NCBI GenBank assembly: GCA_023957975.1
Contig: JAMLGM010000006.1
Location: forward strand, 1-64,000
Reading direction: 5' to 3'
Source: Microthrixaceae bacterium
GTDB lineage: Bacteria > Actinomycetota > Acidimicrobiia > Acidimicrobiales > Microtrichaceae
DNA: 64,000 nt
In this document: positions 17,029 through 26,586 of the stretch, piece by piece
Layout of the letters: the number at the start of each line of letters is the position of its first letter
Numbering within the stretch: position 1 is the stretch's first letter
Notes under the pieces: model-generated
The model's input: the letters and a program-made list of their open reading frames with translations, nothing else
Told to the model about the DNA's origin: nothing
Database searches by the model: none
Program-made: the position numbers and the translations under genes

Positions 17029-18327
17029 TCAGCCGAGCGGTTTGGACGGGGTGAACCGCACCGGCAGCGACTTGATGCCACTCACCAGGGGAACGCCCAA
17101 CGCATTGAGCGGCACCGCCGGCGCCGTCGCCTCCATGTCGCCCAAGCGATTGAAGAAGGTGCGAAACGCCACCGACAGTTCGCGACGGGCGAGGTGCGCT
17201 CCGAGGCAGAAATGGGGACCCGGTCCGCCGAAGCCGACGTGGTTGTTCGGGGACCGACGCACGTCGAAACGCTCAGGGTCCGCAAACTCGCGGGGGTCAC
17301 GGTTCGCCGCGCCGTACAACATGACGACCTTGTCCCCCTCGTGGAAGTCGTGTCCCGACAACGTCACCTCACAGGTCGCGGTTCGCCTCATGAAGGTGAC
17401 CGGTGAGCCCATCCGCACGATCTCCTCCACCGCGGTCGGGGTGACGCCGTCGATGTCGCCTTGCCAGATCGCCCGCTGATCGGGGTTGCGGGTCAGGAAG
17501 TCGACCCCGTAGGTGATGGCGTTGCGCGTCGTATCGTTGCCGGCCACCGCCAAGAGGATGAAGAACGGCGCCAGTTCCTCCGGCGTCAGCACGTCCTCGC
17601 CGGGCTCAGCGTTCACCAGCGCCGAGGTCAGGTCGTCCTTCGGATTGGCGCGACGGTCTCTCGCGAGTTCGCCGAGCAGCACCGACAGTTCGGTGCCCGC
17701 CCCGATGAGTGCGGTGAACAGATCCTCGCCTTCGCCGACCGTGTCGGGATCGCCCGCACCCAAGATGACGTTGGTGCACCGCAACACGCTGTCGAACTCG
17801 CTGCGGGGAATGCCCATCATGTCGCAGATGATCAGCAGCGGAAACGGCTCGCTGAACGCCGACACCAGGTCGACCTCGCCCTGTTCGCAGAACCGGTCGA
17901 TCACCTCATCGGCGACGTGTTGCACCGAGTCGAGGAGGCCCTGCAACTGCCGCGGGCCGAAATTGCGGCTGACGATGCCCCGCTGTCGTGCGTGGCGCGG
18001 GTCGTCCATCACGATGAAGCTGCCGAAGAACTCCATGATGTCGGTGGGCATGTCGGCGATCGACACCGAACCCTGCCCCGAACAGAACTCCTTGGGACGC
18101 CGACTGATCTCGATCACGTCGTCGTAACGGGTGCTCAGCCAGTACCACTCGTTTTCCAGCGTGAGCGGGTTGGGCTGGTAGGTGTGCACGAACGGTGCGA
18201 TCTCACGGATCTCCGCGAGACGCGCGGCTCGGCTCTCGAGCGGTTGAGTCCAGAACTCAATCGACGCAAGTTCGTCCGCCAGGGAGTCTCCACTCAAGCC
18301 GAAACCGGCCGATGATGAATCGTTCAT
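17029..18327 (-). CDS. Cytochrome P450 (CYP125/142-like group)
   Basis: P450 of 432 aa. The oxygen-activation motif AGNDTTRNAITYG and the haem loop FGGPGPHFCLG (thiolate C374) are intact, followed by AHLARREL. The FGGPGPHFCLG form and overall length resemble actinobacterial sterol and long-chain hydroxylases of the CYP125/CYP142/CYP124 type; that assignment is a resemblance only. It is followed on the same strand by no electron-transfer partner. The LigD polymerase gene lies 31 bp upstream. Confidence 0.93.
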   Translation of the reverse strand: MNDSSSAGFGLSGDSLADELASIEFWTQPLESRAARLAEIREIAPFVHTYQPNPLTLENEWYWLSTRYDDVIEISRRPKEFCSGQGSVSIADMPTDIMEFFGSFIVMDDPRHARQRGIVSRNFGPRQLQGLLDSVQHVADEVIDRFCEQGEVDLVSAFSEPFPLLIICDMMGIPRSEFDSVLRCTNVILGAGDPDTVGEGEDLFTALIGAGTELSVLLGELARDRRANPKDDLTSALVNAEPGEDVLTPEELAPFFILLAVAGNDTTRNAITYGVDFLTRNPDQRAIWQGDIDGVTPTAVEEIVRMGSPVTFMRRTATCEVTLSGHDFHEGDKVVMLYGAANRDPREFADPERFDVRRSPNNHVGFGGPGPHFCLGAHLARRELSVAFRTFFNRLGDMEATAPAVPLNALGVPLVSGIKSLPVRFTPSKPLG

Positions 18328-18358
18328 GTCGCGACCCTACCGTGCAAGTCGCCGCTGG

Positions 18359-19444
18359 TTACGGTCCGATGCGTCGGCCCTGCGCGTCCCAGTGAGACTC
18401 GACCTTGCGCGAGGGCTGCACGCGTGGGGGCTCGCCCGGCATCTTGGGGTAATCCGGCGGGAAGTTGAGCTCACCGCCGGGCAGGGTCTGCCAGAGCTGC
18501 AACAGCGGATCGAGCGAATACTCAACGTCTTCCATCTCGCGCCACGGGTCACCCTCGGAGGCCAGCAGGTCCGGGACGGTGAGGAGATTGAACTGCGTCG
18601 GGTCCTCCAGGTCGCCAAGCCGATCCCACGCAATCGGCATCGACACCGGCGCACCCGCCCGGGCCCGGATGCTGTAGGCCCCGGCGATCGTGCGGTCGCG
18701 GTTGTTCTGGTTGAAATCGACGAAGATCCGCGACCCGCGAAGCTCCTTCCACCAGGCGGTCGTCACGCCGCCGTCGCGCCGTTCGAGTTCGCGTCCGAAC
18801 CCGATGGCCGCGTGGCGCACGTCCTCAAAGGACCAGCGCGGTTGAATCCGCACGTAGATGTGAATGCCGCGGTTCCCACTCGTCTTCGCGAAGCCGCGAA
18901 GACCCAGTTCCTCGAGAAGCTCCCGCGCCACACCGGCCACCCGCACAGCATCGGAGAACCCGGTACCCGGCTGCGGGTCGAGATCGATGCGGAACTCGTC
19001 GGGATGATCGACGTCGCGGCGGCGCACCGGCCACGGGTGAAACGTCAAGGTCCCCATCTGTGCGGCCCACACGAACGCCGCCGGCTCGGTCGGACAAAGC
19101 TCGTCCGCGGTTCGACCGCTAGGAAAGGTGACCCGCACGGTTTCGATGAACTCGGGGGCTCCCCGCGGAAGGCGCTTCTGGTAGAAGCCGGCGCCGTCCG
19201 GGTCCTGCGGGCCGAGCGCCAGGCGCATCCCGTCACGCCAGCCGTCGGGCCAACGCTCGAGCGCGGTCGGCCGCTCCCCCAGCGAGGCCATCATCGTCTC
19301 GCCGACCGCAGCGAAGTACTCGCACACCTGCAACTTCGTGATGGCGGGCGTCCGGTCGGTCGCCTCGAACACGATGCGGTCCGGGCTCGACACTCGAATC
19401 TCACGACCCGCCGCGTTCACCAACCCTGCTGGAGCCTTGGCCAT
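18359..19444 (-). CDS. ligD: LigD-type polymerase/primase domain protein, stand-alone
   Basis: Archaeo-eukaryotic primase-fold polymerase of 361 aa, as in the polymerase module of the NHEJ ligase LigD. Visible motifs are the catalytic D144-x-D146 in FRIDLDPQPG, KTSGNRGIHIYV and SRIFVDFNQNNRDRTIAGAYS. No ligase or nuclease module is fused and no Ku gene is nearby, so it is the free-standing form common in actinobacteria. It probably fills in or adds ribonucleotides at DNA breaks. Confidence 0.93.
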   Translation of the reverse strand: MAKAPAGLVNAAGREIRVSSPDRIVFEATDRTPAITKLQVCEYFAAVGETMMASLGERPTALERWPDGWRDGMRLALGPQDPDGAGFYQKRLPRGAPEFIETVRVTFPSGRTADELCPTEPAAFVWAAQMGTLTFHPWPVRRRDVDHPDEFRIDLDPQPGTGFSDAVRVAGVARELLEELGLRGFAKTSGNRGIHIYVRIQPRWSFEDVRHAAIGFGRELERRDGGVTTAWWKELRGSRIFVDFNQNNRDRTIAGAYSIRARAGAPVSMPIAWDRLGDLEDPTQFNLLTVPDLLASEGDPWREMEDVEYSLDPLLQLWQTLPGGELNFPPDYPKMPGEPPRVQPSRKVESHWDAQGRRIGP

Positions 19445-19509
19445 CCACCGATGCTACGACGTCGACCGGCGAGACCCCGTCGATGCCAAGATCGGCGCTG
19501 CGGCAACGC

Positions 19510-21306
19510 TCAGTCGACCCGTGTGAGCACCCGGCCGTAGCCGCCCTGTGCCCCGAACCCCTCGACGAAGGCCCCGTCGCTCCACGCCAGCCTTCCGTTG
19601 ACCAGCACGTGGGTGACGCATTCGTCGTGTCGACGCACCAACCGGTCGACCCCGACGACATCGGCCGAGTCGTCCTCGACGATGTTGTCGAGCCGCTCAT
19701 CCAACGTTGCCGGGTCGACGACCGCGATGTCCGCCCGGCCCCCGACCACCAGCCGACCGGCATCGATGCCGAGGTAGTCGGCGATTTCGCCCGTCATGCG
19801 ATACACCGCCCGTTCGGGACTCAGCACCGGTTCATCGTCGCCGCCACCGCCATCGTCGCCGCCACCACCGTCAGCACTCGCCGCGAGCCGCAACAGATGC
19901 AAGGGCAGGTCGTAGAAGGCCATGTTGCGAAGGTGCGCTCCGGAATCGGCGAACCCCATGATCGCCGCAGGGTGGTTGGCGATCTGAGCGACCGAGCGCG
20001 GGCGGTCGTTCGCGACGACGGTGCGCCACCGCAACTCGTGGCCGAACTGTGCCTGCAGGTCCATGAACGCCTCGATGGCATCGACCCCGCGTTTCGCCGC
20101 CACCTCACCGAAGGTCTTGCCCACCAGGGTCTCGTCGGGGCAGCCGACGATGACCGGCTCATCAAGCTTGCGGTGATACGCACGCGGTGCGAGTTGGTTG
20201 TTCCACTGCTTGCGGAACCGGGCGCGGAAATCCGGGTCCGACATCAGCCGTCGACGAGCCTCGAGATCGCCGACTGCCAAAGCCTGGGTACCGGCGCCGA
20301 ACTCCTCCATCACCGGCACGTCGAGCCCGTCGACGAACAGGTCGAACACCAGCGGCACCGCCTGGAAGCGCACGTCGCCGCGCAGGACCCGGTTGAACGC
20401 GTTCGTGGTGGCGCCGATGAACCGGTGGCTGCCATGTGCCACCACCGGATCGAGCATCGACAACAGGTTCATCCGCAGTGCAGGGCGGCCGACCCCGGCC
20501 GACATCGCCATGAGGACCGGGATGTTCCAGCGCCCCTGAAGATCGGGGACCACCTGAAAGATCCGTCCCCGTTCGCGCAGCACCTTGGCGAAGGACCGGT
20601 ACTCGCCGAAAGTCGCGAACACCGACGGCGTCGGGCGCGAGTTGAACCGGTCGCCGCCGAGCTTGTCCCACGGCAGCGTGTTGAAACTCATTCCGAGGTA
20701 CCCGGCGTCGAGCGCCTCGTCGAGCAGGCGCAACATTTCGCGCCGTTCGGACCGGGTGGGCTTGGCCGAAGCGTCGACGGCGCGTTCCAGACCCATGACC
20801 GACGTGCGAACGGCCGAATGCCCGAGAAACAGCGTGACGTTGGGGCCGAGTGGCAGCGACCGCAAGTGCGCGAGGTACCCGCTCGGGTCGTCCCAGTTCT
20901 TGGTGGTTTCCAGGAGCGGCAACACCACGTCGCGCGGCACGCCTTCGACGCGGCAGAACTGATCCGCGAGGTCTTCGGGCTCGCCCATCACGAAGGACAG
21001 TCCGCAACTGCCGATGAGCACCGTGGTGACGCCGTGTCGCACCGACTCTCCGAGGCTCGGGGCGATCTCCAACTCGGCGTCGTAGTGCGTGTGCAGGTCG
21101 ATGAAGCCGGGGGTCACCCAACACCCGTCGGCATCGACGACCGTCGCTGCGGCCGGTGCGACGAGCCCGAGACCGATCGCCGCCACCACCCCATCGCGCA
21201 CGAGCACGTCAGCTTCCACCGAAGGCGATCCGGCCCCGTCGAAGACGCGGCCGTTGCGGATGAGAACGGTTGGGGCGGCTTCGACATCAATCACGTCGTC
21301 GGACAT
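19510..21306 (-). CDS. N-acyl-D-amino-acid deacylase family amidohydrolase
   Basis: Metal-dependent hydrolase of 598 aa. The N-terminal beta-sandwich start LIRNGRVFDGAG leads into the metal motif GFIDLHTHYDAE; MGFADSGAHLRN carries the C-terminal metal Asp, and the sandwich closes with GGRADIAVVDPATLD. This is the layout of the D-aminoacylase family; actinobacterial members often have unknown amide substrates. A low-complexity Gly/Asp insert (SADGGGGDDGGGGDD) interrupts the barrel after SGAHLRNMAFYDLPLHLLRLA. Confidence 0.88.
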   Translation of the reverse strand: MSDDVIDVEAAPTVLIRNGRVFDGAGSPSVEADVLVRDGVVAAIGLGLVAPAAATVVDADGCWVTPGFIDLHTHYDAELEIAPSLGESVRHGVTTVLIGSCGLSFVMGEPEDLADQFCRVEGVPRDVVLPLLETTKNWDDPSGYLAHLRSLPLGPNVTLFLGHSAVRTSVMGLERAVDASAKPTRSERREMLRLLDEALDAGYLGMSFNTLPWDKLGGDRFNSRPTPSVFATFGEYRSFAKVLRERGRIFQVVPDLQGRWNIPVLMAMSAGVGRPALRMNLLSMLDPVVAHGSHRFIGATTNAFNRVLRGDVRFQAVPLVFDLFVDGLDVPVMEEFGAGTQALAVGDLEARRRLMSDPDFRARFRKQWNNQLAPRAYHRKLDEPVIVGCPDETLVGKTFGEVAAKRGVDAIEAFMDLQAQFGHELRWRTVVANDRPRSVAQIANHPAAIMGFADSGAHLRNMAFYDLPLHLLRLAASADGGGGDDGGGGDDEPVLSPERAVYRMTGEIADYLGIDAGRLVVGGRADIAVVDPATLDERLDNIVEDDSADVVGVDRLVRRHDECVTHVLVNGRLAWSDGAFVEGFGAQGGYGRVLTRVD

Positions 21307-21385
21307 GGTCGAACCCTACCGATCCCTGTCCCTACCCATCGCGACCATTGGCCATCGCAGTTTCGGGAAGAGTTCACCAACCAGC

Positions 21386-21414
21386 TTGACAACTCATCCT
21401 GATATGCAATGATA
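21386..21414 (+). promoter_or_regulatory. Sigma-70-like promoter of a possible small RNA
   Basis: TTGACA at 21386-21391, a 17-bp spacer, then ATGATA at 21409-21414. This AT-rich patch is unusual in its surroundings and points into a stretch with no protein gene on the plus strand. Confidence 0.5.
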
Positions 21415-21545
21415 GCCCCACCTAACAGAGCCGCTCTGCTGGGTTCACACACGAGTTCCGGGGTTGGCGCCGTAGGGGTGCTGCGCCAACCTCGGGATGG
21501 TGATTCGGTCCGGGTGTTGTTCGGCGCCCGGACCGCTGTGTTTCC
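21415..21545 (+). ncRNA. Candidate small structured RNA
   Basis: Downstream of the promoter-like element lie three stem-loops in about 110 nt: CAGAG-CCG-CTCTG (21426-21438), GTTGGCGC-12 nt-GCGCCAAC (21463-21490), and GGTCCGGG-12 nt-CCCGGACC (21507-21534). The last is followed by GCTGTGTTT and could terminate transcription. No protein gene is supported in 21307-21582. The two large hairpins could alternatively be terminators of the glycosidase gene at 21583 on the other strand. Confidence 0.4.
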
Positions 21546-21582
21546 CGGACGCTCGCATCGGCGAAACGGGACGGAACCGATC

Positions 21583-22719
21583 TCAGCGGTAGGCCGCCGT
21601 GACCCGCCGAAACAACGCCGCCTCGTCGGTGTCATAGGGCGTTCCATCGGGTCGCAGCAGGTCGTGGAACCAGCCGTCCACCTCGGGGTCGTACCTCGTG
21701 AACCACGAGGTCCACGGGTAGTTCGTCTGTGTACGGCCGTCGACGAGACCCCAGGTCCAACACCCGACCCGTCGTTGCTCGAATACCTCGAGCAACGACA
21801 CCGGCGATGTCGGGCGCCCCATCCATTCGGTGCACAGCAATGGCCGCCCGAACCCCTCGAGGCGGTCGATGATCTCGACGAGCTGGTGGCGCGGCTGATA
21901 GCTGTGAAAGGAAATCACGTCCGAACGTTCGAGCATCACCTTGGAGACCGGTCGAGCCTCGACGGCGCGCAACGTGTGCATGAACAGACCAGCGGTGACC
22001 GGCTGGTCGGGGTCGACGCCGTCGGCCCAGTCCCAGATCTGTTCGAGGAGTTCGGCGACGAGTCGTTGTTTGTTGCGCGCCTCATGGAATGCGTACGCCG
22101 GGTTGGGGCTGTCGGGCTCGTTGAACAGGTCCCACACCTGTACGCGATCATCCGTCGCAAACCGTCCCATCACCGCCTCGACGTAGCCGCGAAGCCGCGC
22201 CCACTGTCGGCGGTCCGAGATCACCGACGCTCCGGGCGATTGCAGCCACATCGAGTTGTGAACGCCCGGCTTCGGATCGCCCTGAGGTCCGGCCTGGGGG
22301 CGAGGATCCCAGATGCCATCGAAAAGCACGGGCATCACTCCGATGCCGTGGGACGCAGCGATCGACAACACCTCGTCGACACGATCGAGGAATCCACTCC
22401 CTTCGGTCTCCCACAACAGGTCGTGCAGGAAGATGCGCATCGAGTTCATGCCGAGGTCGGCCGCCCAACCGAGCTCACGATCGATCGTGACCGGATCGAA
22501 GGTCGCCGCCTGGAACATCTCGAGCTGGTTACCCGCCGTCGAGGGCACGAAGTTCGCGCCGACGAGCCACGGGGTGCGCTCGTACCACTCCCACGCCCGC
22601 TCCCGAGACCAACGAACCTTCGTCGTATCCAACGCGTCGAGGCGACGCCGAAGGTGACTGGTCACCCACGAGGCCGCCTCGACGGTCGCAATCTCGGCAG
22701 CGGTGAGGCGTCGTTTCAT
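21583..22719 (-). CDS. Glycoside hydrolase, GH5-like TIM barrel
   Basis: Protein of about 378 aa without a signal peptide. The acid/base glutamate lies in VWDLFNEPD after strand 4 and the nucleophile glutamate in LLCTEWMGRP after strand 7, the clan GH-A pattern. FMHTLRAVEA, FHSYQPRH and CWTWGLVDGRTQTNYPW surround the sugar site. The start is uncertain: ATG 22719 or GTG 22737. Probably cytoplasmic hydrolysis of a beta-glycoside; the substrate is unknown. No other carbohydrate genes are adjacent. Confidence 0.85.
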   Translation of the reverse strand: MKRRLTAAEIATVEAASWVTSHLRRRLDALDTTKVRWSRERAWEWYERTPWLVGANFVPSTAGNQLEMFQAATFDPVTIDRELGWAADLGMNSMRIFLHDLLWETEGSGFLDRVDEVLSIAASHGIGVMPVLFDGIWDPRPQAGPQGDPKPGVHNSMWLQSPGASVISDRRQWARLRGYVEAVMGRFATDDRVQVWDLFNEPDSPNPAYAFHEARNKQRLVAELLEQIWDWADGVDPDQPVTAGLFMHTLRAVEARPVSKVMLERSDVISFHSYQPRHQLVEIIDRLEGFGRPLLCTEWMGRPTSPVSLLEVFEQRRVGCWTWGLVDGRTQTNYPWTSWFTRYDPEVDGWFHDLLRPDGTPYDTDEAALFRRVTAAYR

Positions 22720-22797
22720 CGCTGCATGTTCGCGCACAACCGAGGACCGGTCGCGCCGGAATCACCAGGCCGGCATCACCGGCCTGGTGACAGCCGA

Positions 22798-24087
22798 TCA
22801 GGGGCAGGCATCGCCCAGCGCAGCGCGGAACGGTGTGGTGGAGACGCCCGGGGTGACCCAGGGGTTCGGGTTCACACCCGGCCCGTCGGCCGATCCCCAG
22901 AAGGTGCACGCAGCGTCGATCGTGCCGGGAGCTCCAGAAGCGTCAGCCGGGATGACCCCGTTGACGAACCACGCCGCGGCGCGGGTCGGGTTGCCCGTGC
23001 GGTCCCACACTCCACCCACGAACGAGTTCCCGGTGAAGACGCGATCCGCCGTACGTCCGGTGCAGTCGCCGGCCGTGGCAATCGTGAGCCCAGCACGGAG
23101 TTCGTCAAAGGTGTTGCCCGTGTAGCGGTTGACGAGATCATTCGGGTTCGGGACGCCGCACACCTCCTCGTAGATGCCGGTATCGACGTTCTTCACGGTG
23201 TTGTTCGTGAAGTTGACACCGCCTGCGGTCACGAGCATCGCGGTCGGGCTGAAGGTCGGGTTGGCGGTGAGGTCGGCAGTGCTGCCTCCCTCGATGTAGT
23301 TGTCGTCGATGCTGATCGTGTTGGCGCCGAATGCCGAGTTGTCCCACTCCGCCGCCCAGAACCCGCGGAACGAGAAGTTCTGCACGACATTCTTGGTGTA
23401 CTTGGCCGAGACGACGGGGGTGGCCGGACTCGCTTGTGAGATGTCGAGTGGGCGACGGAAGTTCTCCACCCGGTTGTTCGAAACGAGGTACGAACCCGAA
23501 CGTACGAGGATCGCACTGTCCGCCATCGTGGTGCAGGAGTAGCTGCACAGCGGATTCCAGGTGCCGCCGTTGAGGCGGTTGTTGACGATCTCGACGTCGC
23601 TGCCGCCGTAGAGGGCGATGAGGTTCAAGGTGTCCGGCGTGAGCAGGGAGCTGTCGCCTTGCGGGTCGATCGAGAACCCGTCGATCGTGACGTCGAACTC
23701 ATATGCGGCAACCGGGTGCGGGTTTCCGGGGCTGCGGAACCCCTTGACGGTGGCCTCCGCGCCTCGCGTGCCCGCTGCGGTCCCGGCGCCGATGCCGGCG
23801 TTCGGCCCCTCGAAAGTGAGCGACTTGTCGACGCTCACCATCTCGTCGTAGGTGCCTGCCCCAACCGAGATGGTCTCACCATCAGCGGCCTGCGACACGG
23901 CGTAGTTCACCGTTCCACACGCCGTGGCCAACGTTGCGCAGTCGCCGACATCAGCGGCGCCATTGACGACGAAACGGTCGGCGGTCGGGCCCGTGGGCAC
24001 GGTCGTCGTCGTTCCGGGATTACTCGGGGTGCACCCCACGAGCGCCACCGCAGCCGTCAACGCGGCCGCGCCTAGATAGTTCCTCAT
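22798..24087 (-). CDS. Surface lipoprotein with right-handed beta-helix
   Basis: Lipoprotein of 429 aa. The signal peptide ends in LVGC (C19), followed by a Thr-rich spacer that resembles that of the riboswitch lipoprotein at 71-1207. ATG 24087 follows GGGGAGAG. The mature protein opens with DCATLATACGTVNYAVSQA and GETISVGAGTYDEMVSVDKS, the entry strands of pectate-lyase-like helices. Asn-rich turns follow (IVNNRLNGG, FTNNTVKNVDTG, YTGNTFDELRAG). No catalytic residues are evident. It may bind or shape surface polymer; it lies downstream of the diguanylate cyclase. Confidence 0.8.
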   Translation of the reverse strand: MRNYLGAAALTAAVALVGCTPSNPGTTTTVPTGPTADRFVVNGAADVGDCATLATACGTVNYAVSQAADGETISVGAGTYDEMVSVDKSLTFEGPNAGIGAGTAAGTRGAEATVKGFRSPGNPHPVAAYEFDVTIDGFSIDPQGDSSLLTPDTLNLIALYGGSDVEIVNNRLNGGTWNPLCSYSCTTMADSAILVRSGSYLVSNNRVENFRRPLDISQASPATPVVSAKYTKNVVQNFSFRGFWAAEWDNSAFGANTISIDDNYIEGGSTADLTANPTFSPTAMLVTAGGVNFTNNTVKNVDTGIYEEVCGVPNPNDLVNRYTGNTFDELRAGLTIATAGDCTGRTADRVFTGNSFVGGVWDRTGNPTRAAAWFVNGVIPADASGAPGTIDAACTFWGSADGPGVNPNPWVTPGVSTTPFRAALGDACP

Positions 24088-24101
24088 CTCTCCCCATTTC
24101 T

Positions 24102-24121
24102 GGGTATCCCCCCGGATACCC
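24102..24121 (-). terminator. Hairpin between diguanylate cyclase and beta-helix gene
   Basis: Perfect GGGTATCC-CCCC-GGATACCC inverted repeat lying 16 bp after the cyclase stop and 14 bp before the beta-helix start. It could end the upstream operon, attenuate readthrough, or modulate access to the GGGGAG ribosome-binding site. Confidence 0.55.
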
Positions 24122-24137
24122 GAATGAGGTCTCATGT

Positions 24138-25814
24138 TTACACCCGTTCGTCCAAAGGAACAAGCAATGCACTTTTGTCCCGTTCGACATGGCCACCACG
24201 GTCACCACGCTCGACAACACCCGACGCGGCCCTCTGGGCGTCGTGGCGTTGCGCCTTGCGCGCCGCCTTGGCGGCGTACATCTCCGCATCGGCTCGACGC
24301 CACTGCTGCGAGGGGTCGAGCGCCGGGTCGAACCGCGCCACACCCACCGAACCGCGAGCCTCCACCGAACCCTTCGCGGTCGCCACCGGGTCGCTGAAGA
24401 TCCGCTCGACCGACGCCGAGAACTCGTCCTCGGTCACCCCGGGGTTGGGCGGGCTCACGACGACGAACTCGTCGCCGCCGAGACGGGCAAGCCAGTGATC
24501 CTCCCCGAAGAGCCGATCGAGTCGGAGCCCGACCGCGTGCAGCACGGCATCGCCGACCTCATGGCCGAGGGTGTCATTGATCGCCTTGAACCCATCGAGG
24601 TCGATGAATCCGATCAGTCGCGTTGCCGCACCGGGGTCGCCGACCGCCTCTTGAGCCAGCGACGCGAGTCCGGCCCGGTTGAGCAACCCGGTGAGATGGT
24701 CGTGGGTCGCCTCGTGGCGCAAGCGACGCTCGGTCGCCGCGACGTCGCGCTCTCGAACGACGGTCGCGAGCGCGGCGGCAAGATAGGCCACGAGCACCTC
24801 GAAGGCCTGGTCCCGGGCCCGATTTCGGGTTGGCGACGATACGATGAGCAGCATCGACCTGCCACCGTTGCGGCCGACGACGCCGAGGATCTTCGCCGGA
24901 GACCCATCGAGCCCGTCGGCAGTGCTGGCAGTGTCATCGGCAGTGTCATCGGCAGCACCGACCGCACTGCCACCGCTCGCCAGATCGACGATGTCGCGAG
25001 GCGACCGGTGGGCGACGGTGTCCGCCACGCCTTCGGGAATTAACCCGGTCGAGCCGTACTCCTCGACAATCGTCGGGCTCGGGTCGCCCTCCCAGGTGAC
25101 GATCAGCGTCGCTGCCTCATAACCCAACTCGACCACCGATTCGATCGCAGTCGTGGAAAGCACCGACGAACTCGACGACGCCAAGCGCGCACTCGCGACC
25201 GTCAGTACCGCCAGCAGTCGAGCCCGGCGCTCGGCCTCCTCATGCTCATCGGCGACGATGTACATCTCCTCGACCAGGTGCTGGGCCAGGTGACCGGCCA
25301 CCATGCCGAGCACCAACGCGATCCCCGCTCGGTTCGCCAAGTCGGTCATCGGCTGGACCCCGTCACCGGGCTGCCAGCGCATGATCCGATCGATGAACAA
25401 CGGTGTCGCCACGGCGATCCAGCACATGACCGCGCCGCCGAACTGGAACCGCATCGCCCCCTCGAGCACGGGAAAGGCGATCACCGCCCACATCGGGCTG
25501 CCGCCTCCGGGGCGAATGGCCAACGTCATCGCCACGACCGCCACGACTCCAAGGAACAACTGGAGCCATATCAGCCGCGACACCGACGACGACCGTGCCG
25601 TGCGCACCGACAACAGGTTCGCCGCCAACAACGCCAACGGAGCGACGAGTGCCGTCAAGGCGGTCGTGACGTCAAGACGTCCGATCGAGGACGCCATCCA
25701 TGCCGTGACGAGCGCGATCGCCGCCCACCGAACACCCCGAATCGACAATTCGACGGTCTCGAGCGGCCGGCGTTTGACCGAACCGTCGCTTCTGGAGAAA
25801 CGGGCCGTCCCCAT
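24138..25814 (-). CDS. Membrane diguanylate cyclase (GGDEF domain)
   Basis: Protein of 558 aa. About five hydrophobic segments fill residues 25-190. A GAF-like region follows (about 200-350), then a GGDEF domain introduced by ATHDHLTGLLNRAG and holding the intact active-site motif GGDEF at 446-450. A typical RxxD inhibitory site before it is not seen. It should make cyclic di-GMP from GTP in response to a membrane or cytoplasmic cue. It follows the SipW gene by 3 bp, so second-messenger synthesis is co-transcribed with a fibre-export peptidase. Confidence 0.92.
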   Translation of the reverse strand: MGTARFSRSDGSVKRRPLETVELSIRGVRWAAIALVTAWMASSIGRLDVTTALTALVAPLALLAANLLSVRTARSSSVSRLIWLQLFLGVVAVVAMTLAIRPGGGSPMWAVIAFPVLEGAMRFQFGGAVMCWIAVATPLFIDRIMRWQPGDGVQPMTDLANRAGIALVLGMVAGHLAQHLVEEMYIVADEHEEAERRARLLAVLTVASARLASSSSSVLSTTAIESVVELGYEAATLIVTWEGDPSPTIVEEYGSTGLIPEGVADTVAHRSPRDIVDLASGGSAVGAADDTADDTASTADGLDGSPAKILGVVGRNGGRSMLLIVSSPTRNRARDQAFEVLVAYLAAALATVVRERDVAATERRLRHEATHDHLTGLLNRAGLASLAQEAVGDPGAATRLIGFIDLDGFKAINDTLGHEVGDAVLHAVGLRLDRLFGEDHWLARLGGDEFVVVSPPNPGVTEDEFSASVERIFSDPVATAKGSVEARGSVGVARFDPALDPSQQWRRADAEMYAAKAARKAQRHDAQRAASGVVERGDRGGHVERDKSALLVPLDERV

Positions 25815-25817
25815 GGC

Positions 25818-26552
25818 TCACACTTCCCGTTCCGAGCCCACCGCTCGGCCTTCGGCTGCCGGAACGAGTGTGAGGGTCCGTGAGTCGTTCGGAACGAATG
25901 ACCACGCGGTCAGTGCGACCGAACCGCGATCGATCGAGTCGAGCGACGATGATCCTTTTCGGGGCGACGTCGGCCGCAACACGGGCGTGAGCAACACGAG
26001 CACGCCGACGAAGACGAGCGCGGCGCTCCAGTACGAGCCCTCGGCGATCCACACCATTGGAAATCCGACGATCGGAATCATGAGCGCACCGACCCCTTCG
26101 ACCTCGTCGAACGGCACCAGATCGCTGTCGACCGAGCGATTCGCATCCCCCTGAGTGACGTACCGCTCGCCGTCGAGGTCGACATCGGAAACCCGGTGGA
26201 TGATCGAATCGCCGACCCCTCCCGATCGGAACCGGATGATCGCCCCCGGATCCAGGGATTCGTCGCGGTCGAGGGGTCGAAGCAACACGACGTCGCCGCG
26301 TTCGATCGACGGCCGCATCGAACCCGACTCGATCGCGGAGGCCGACCACCCGAGCACCACGACCGGCACCACGACCCACAGGCACAGCATCGACATCGTC
26401 ACGACCCCGAACACCGACACCGATTCCAACGCCATCTTCGAAACGTCCCACGCGGTCAGGCGTGTACGCGAACGCTCAGACGCCGCCAGATCGTCGACCG
26501 CAGCGGTCATCGAGGTGGTGCGAGGCGATTCGATCGCCGGGACGGGGGACAT
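25818..26552 (-). CDS. sipW: SipW-type signal peptidase I
   Basis: Membrane peptidase of 244 aa. A hydrophobic segment (about 45-68) precedes the nucleophile S78 in IESGSMRPSIERGDVVLL. The general base is H119 in GDSIIHRV instead of lysine, the hallmark of ER/SipW-type enzymes. YVTQGDANRSVD is box E, and a second hydrophobic segment follows. SipW enzymes mature TasA-type fibre proteins. Both likely substrates are adjacent: the TasA-like protein at 26587 and the RCC1 protein at 27344, each with an AAFSDTT cleavage region. Start 26552 is provisional; ATG 26510 is possible. Confidence 0.92.
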   Translation of the reverse strand: MSPVPAIESPRTTSMTAAVDDLAASERSRTRLTAWDVSKMALESVSVFGVVTMSMLCLWVVVPVVVLGWSASAIESGSMRPSIERGDVVLLRPLDRDESLDPGAIIRFRSGGVGDSIIHRVSDVDLDGERYVTQGDANRSVDSDLVPFDEVEGVGALMIPIVGFPMVWIAEGSYWSAALVFVGVLVLLTPVLRPTSPRKGSSSLDSIDRGSVALTAWSFVPNDSRTLTLVPAAEGRAVGSEREV

Positions 26553-26586
26553 GGAGCGAGACGTCGTCGACGCAGCGGCGATGCCG

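Noticed and set aside
19483..21402. Plus-strand 639-codon open frame
   Set aside because: Antisense to the amidohydrolase at 19510-21306; no domain and no start signal.
21415..21545. 6C-type RNA
   Set aside because: The hairpin loops lack the runs of six cytosines that define that motif.
21409..23439. Plus-strand 676-codon open frame
   Set aside because: Runs antisense across two genes with convincing domains and across an intergenic gap; no codon pattern of its own.
24138..24200. c-di-GMP riboswitch before the beta-helix gene
   Set aside because: The leader has only a simple GGGTATCC/GGATACCC hairpin; the conserved GEMM core is absent.
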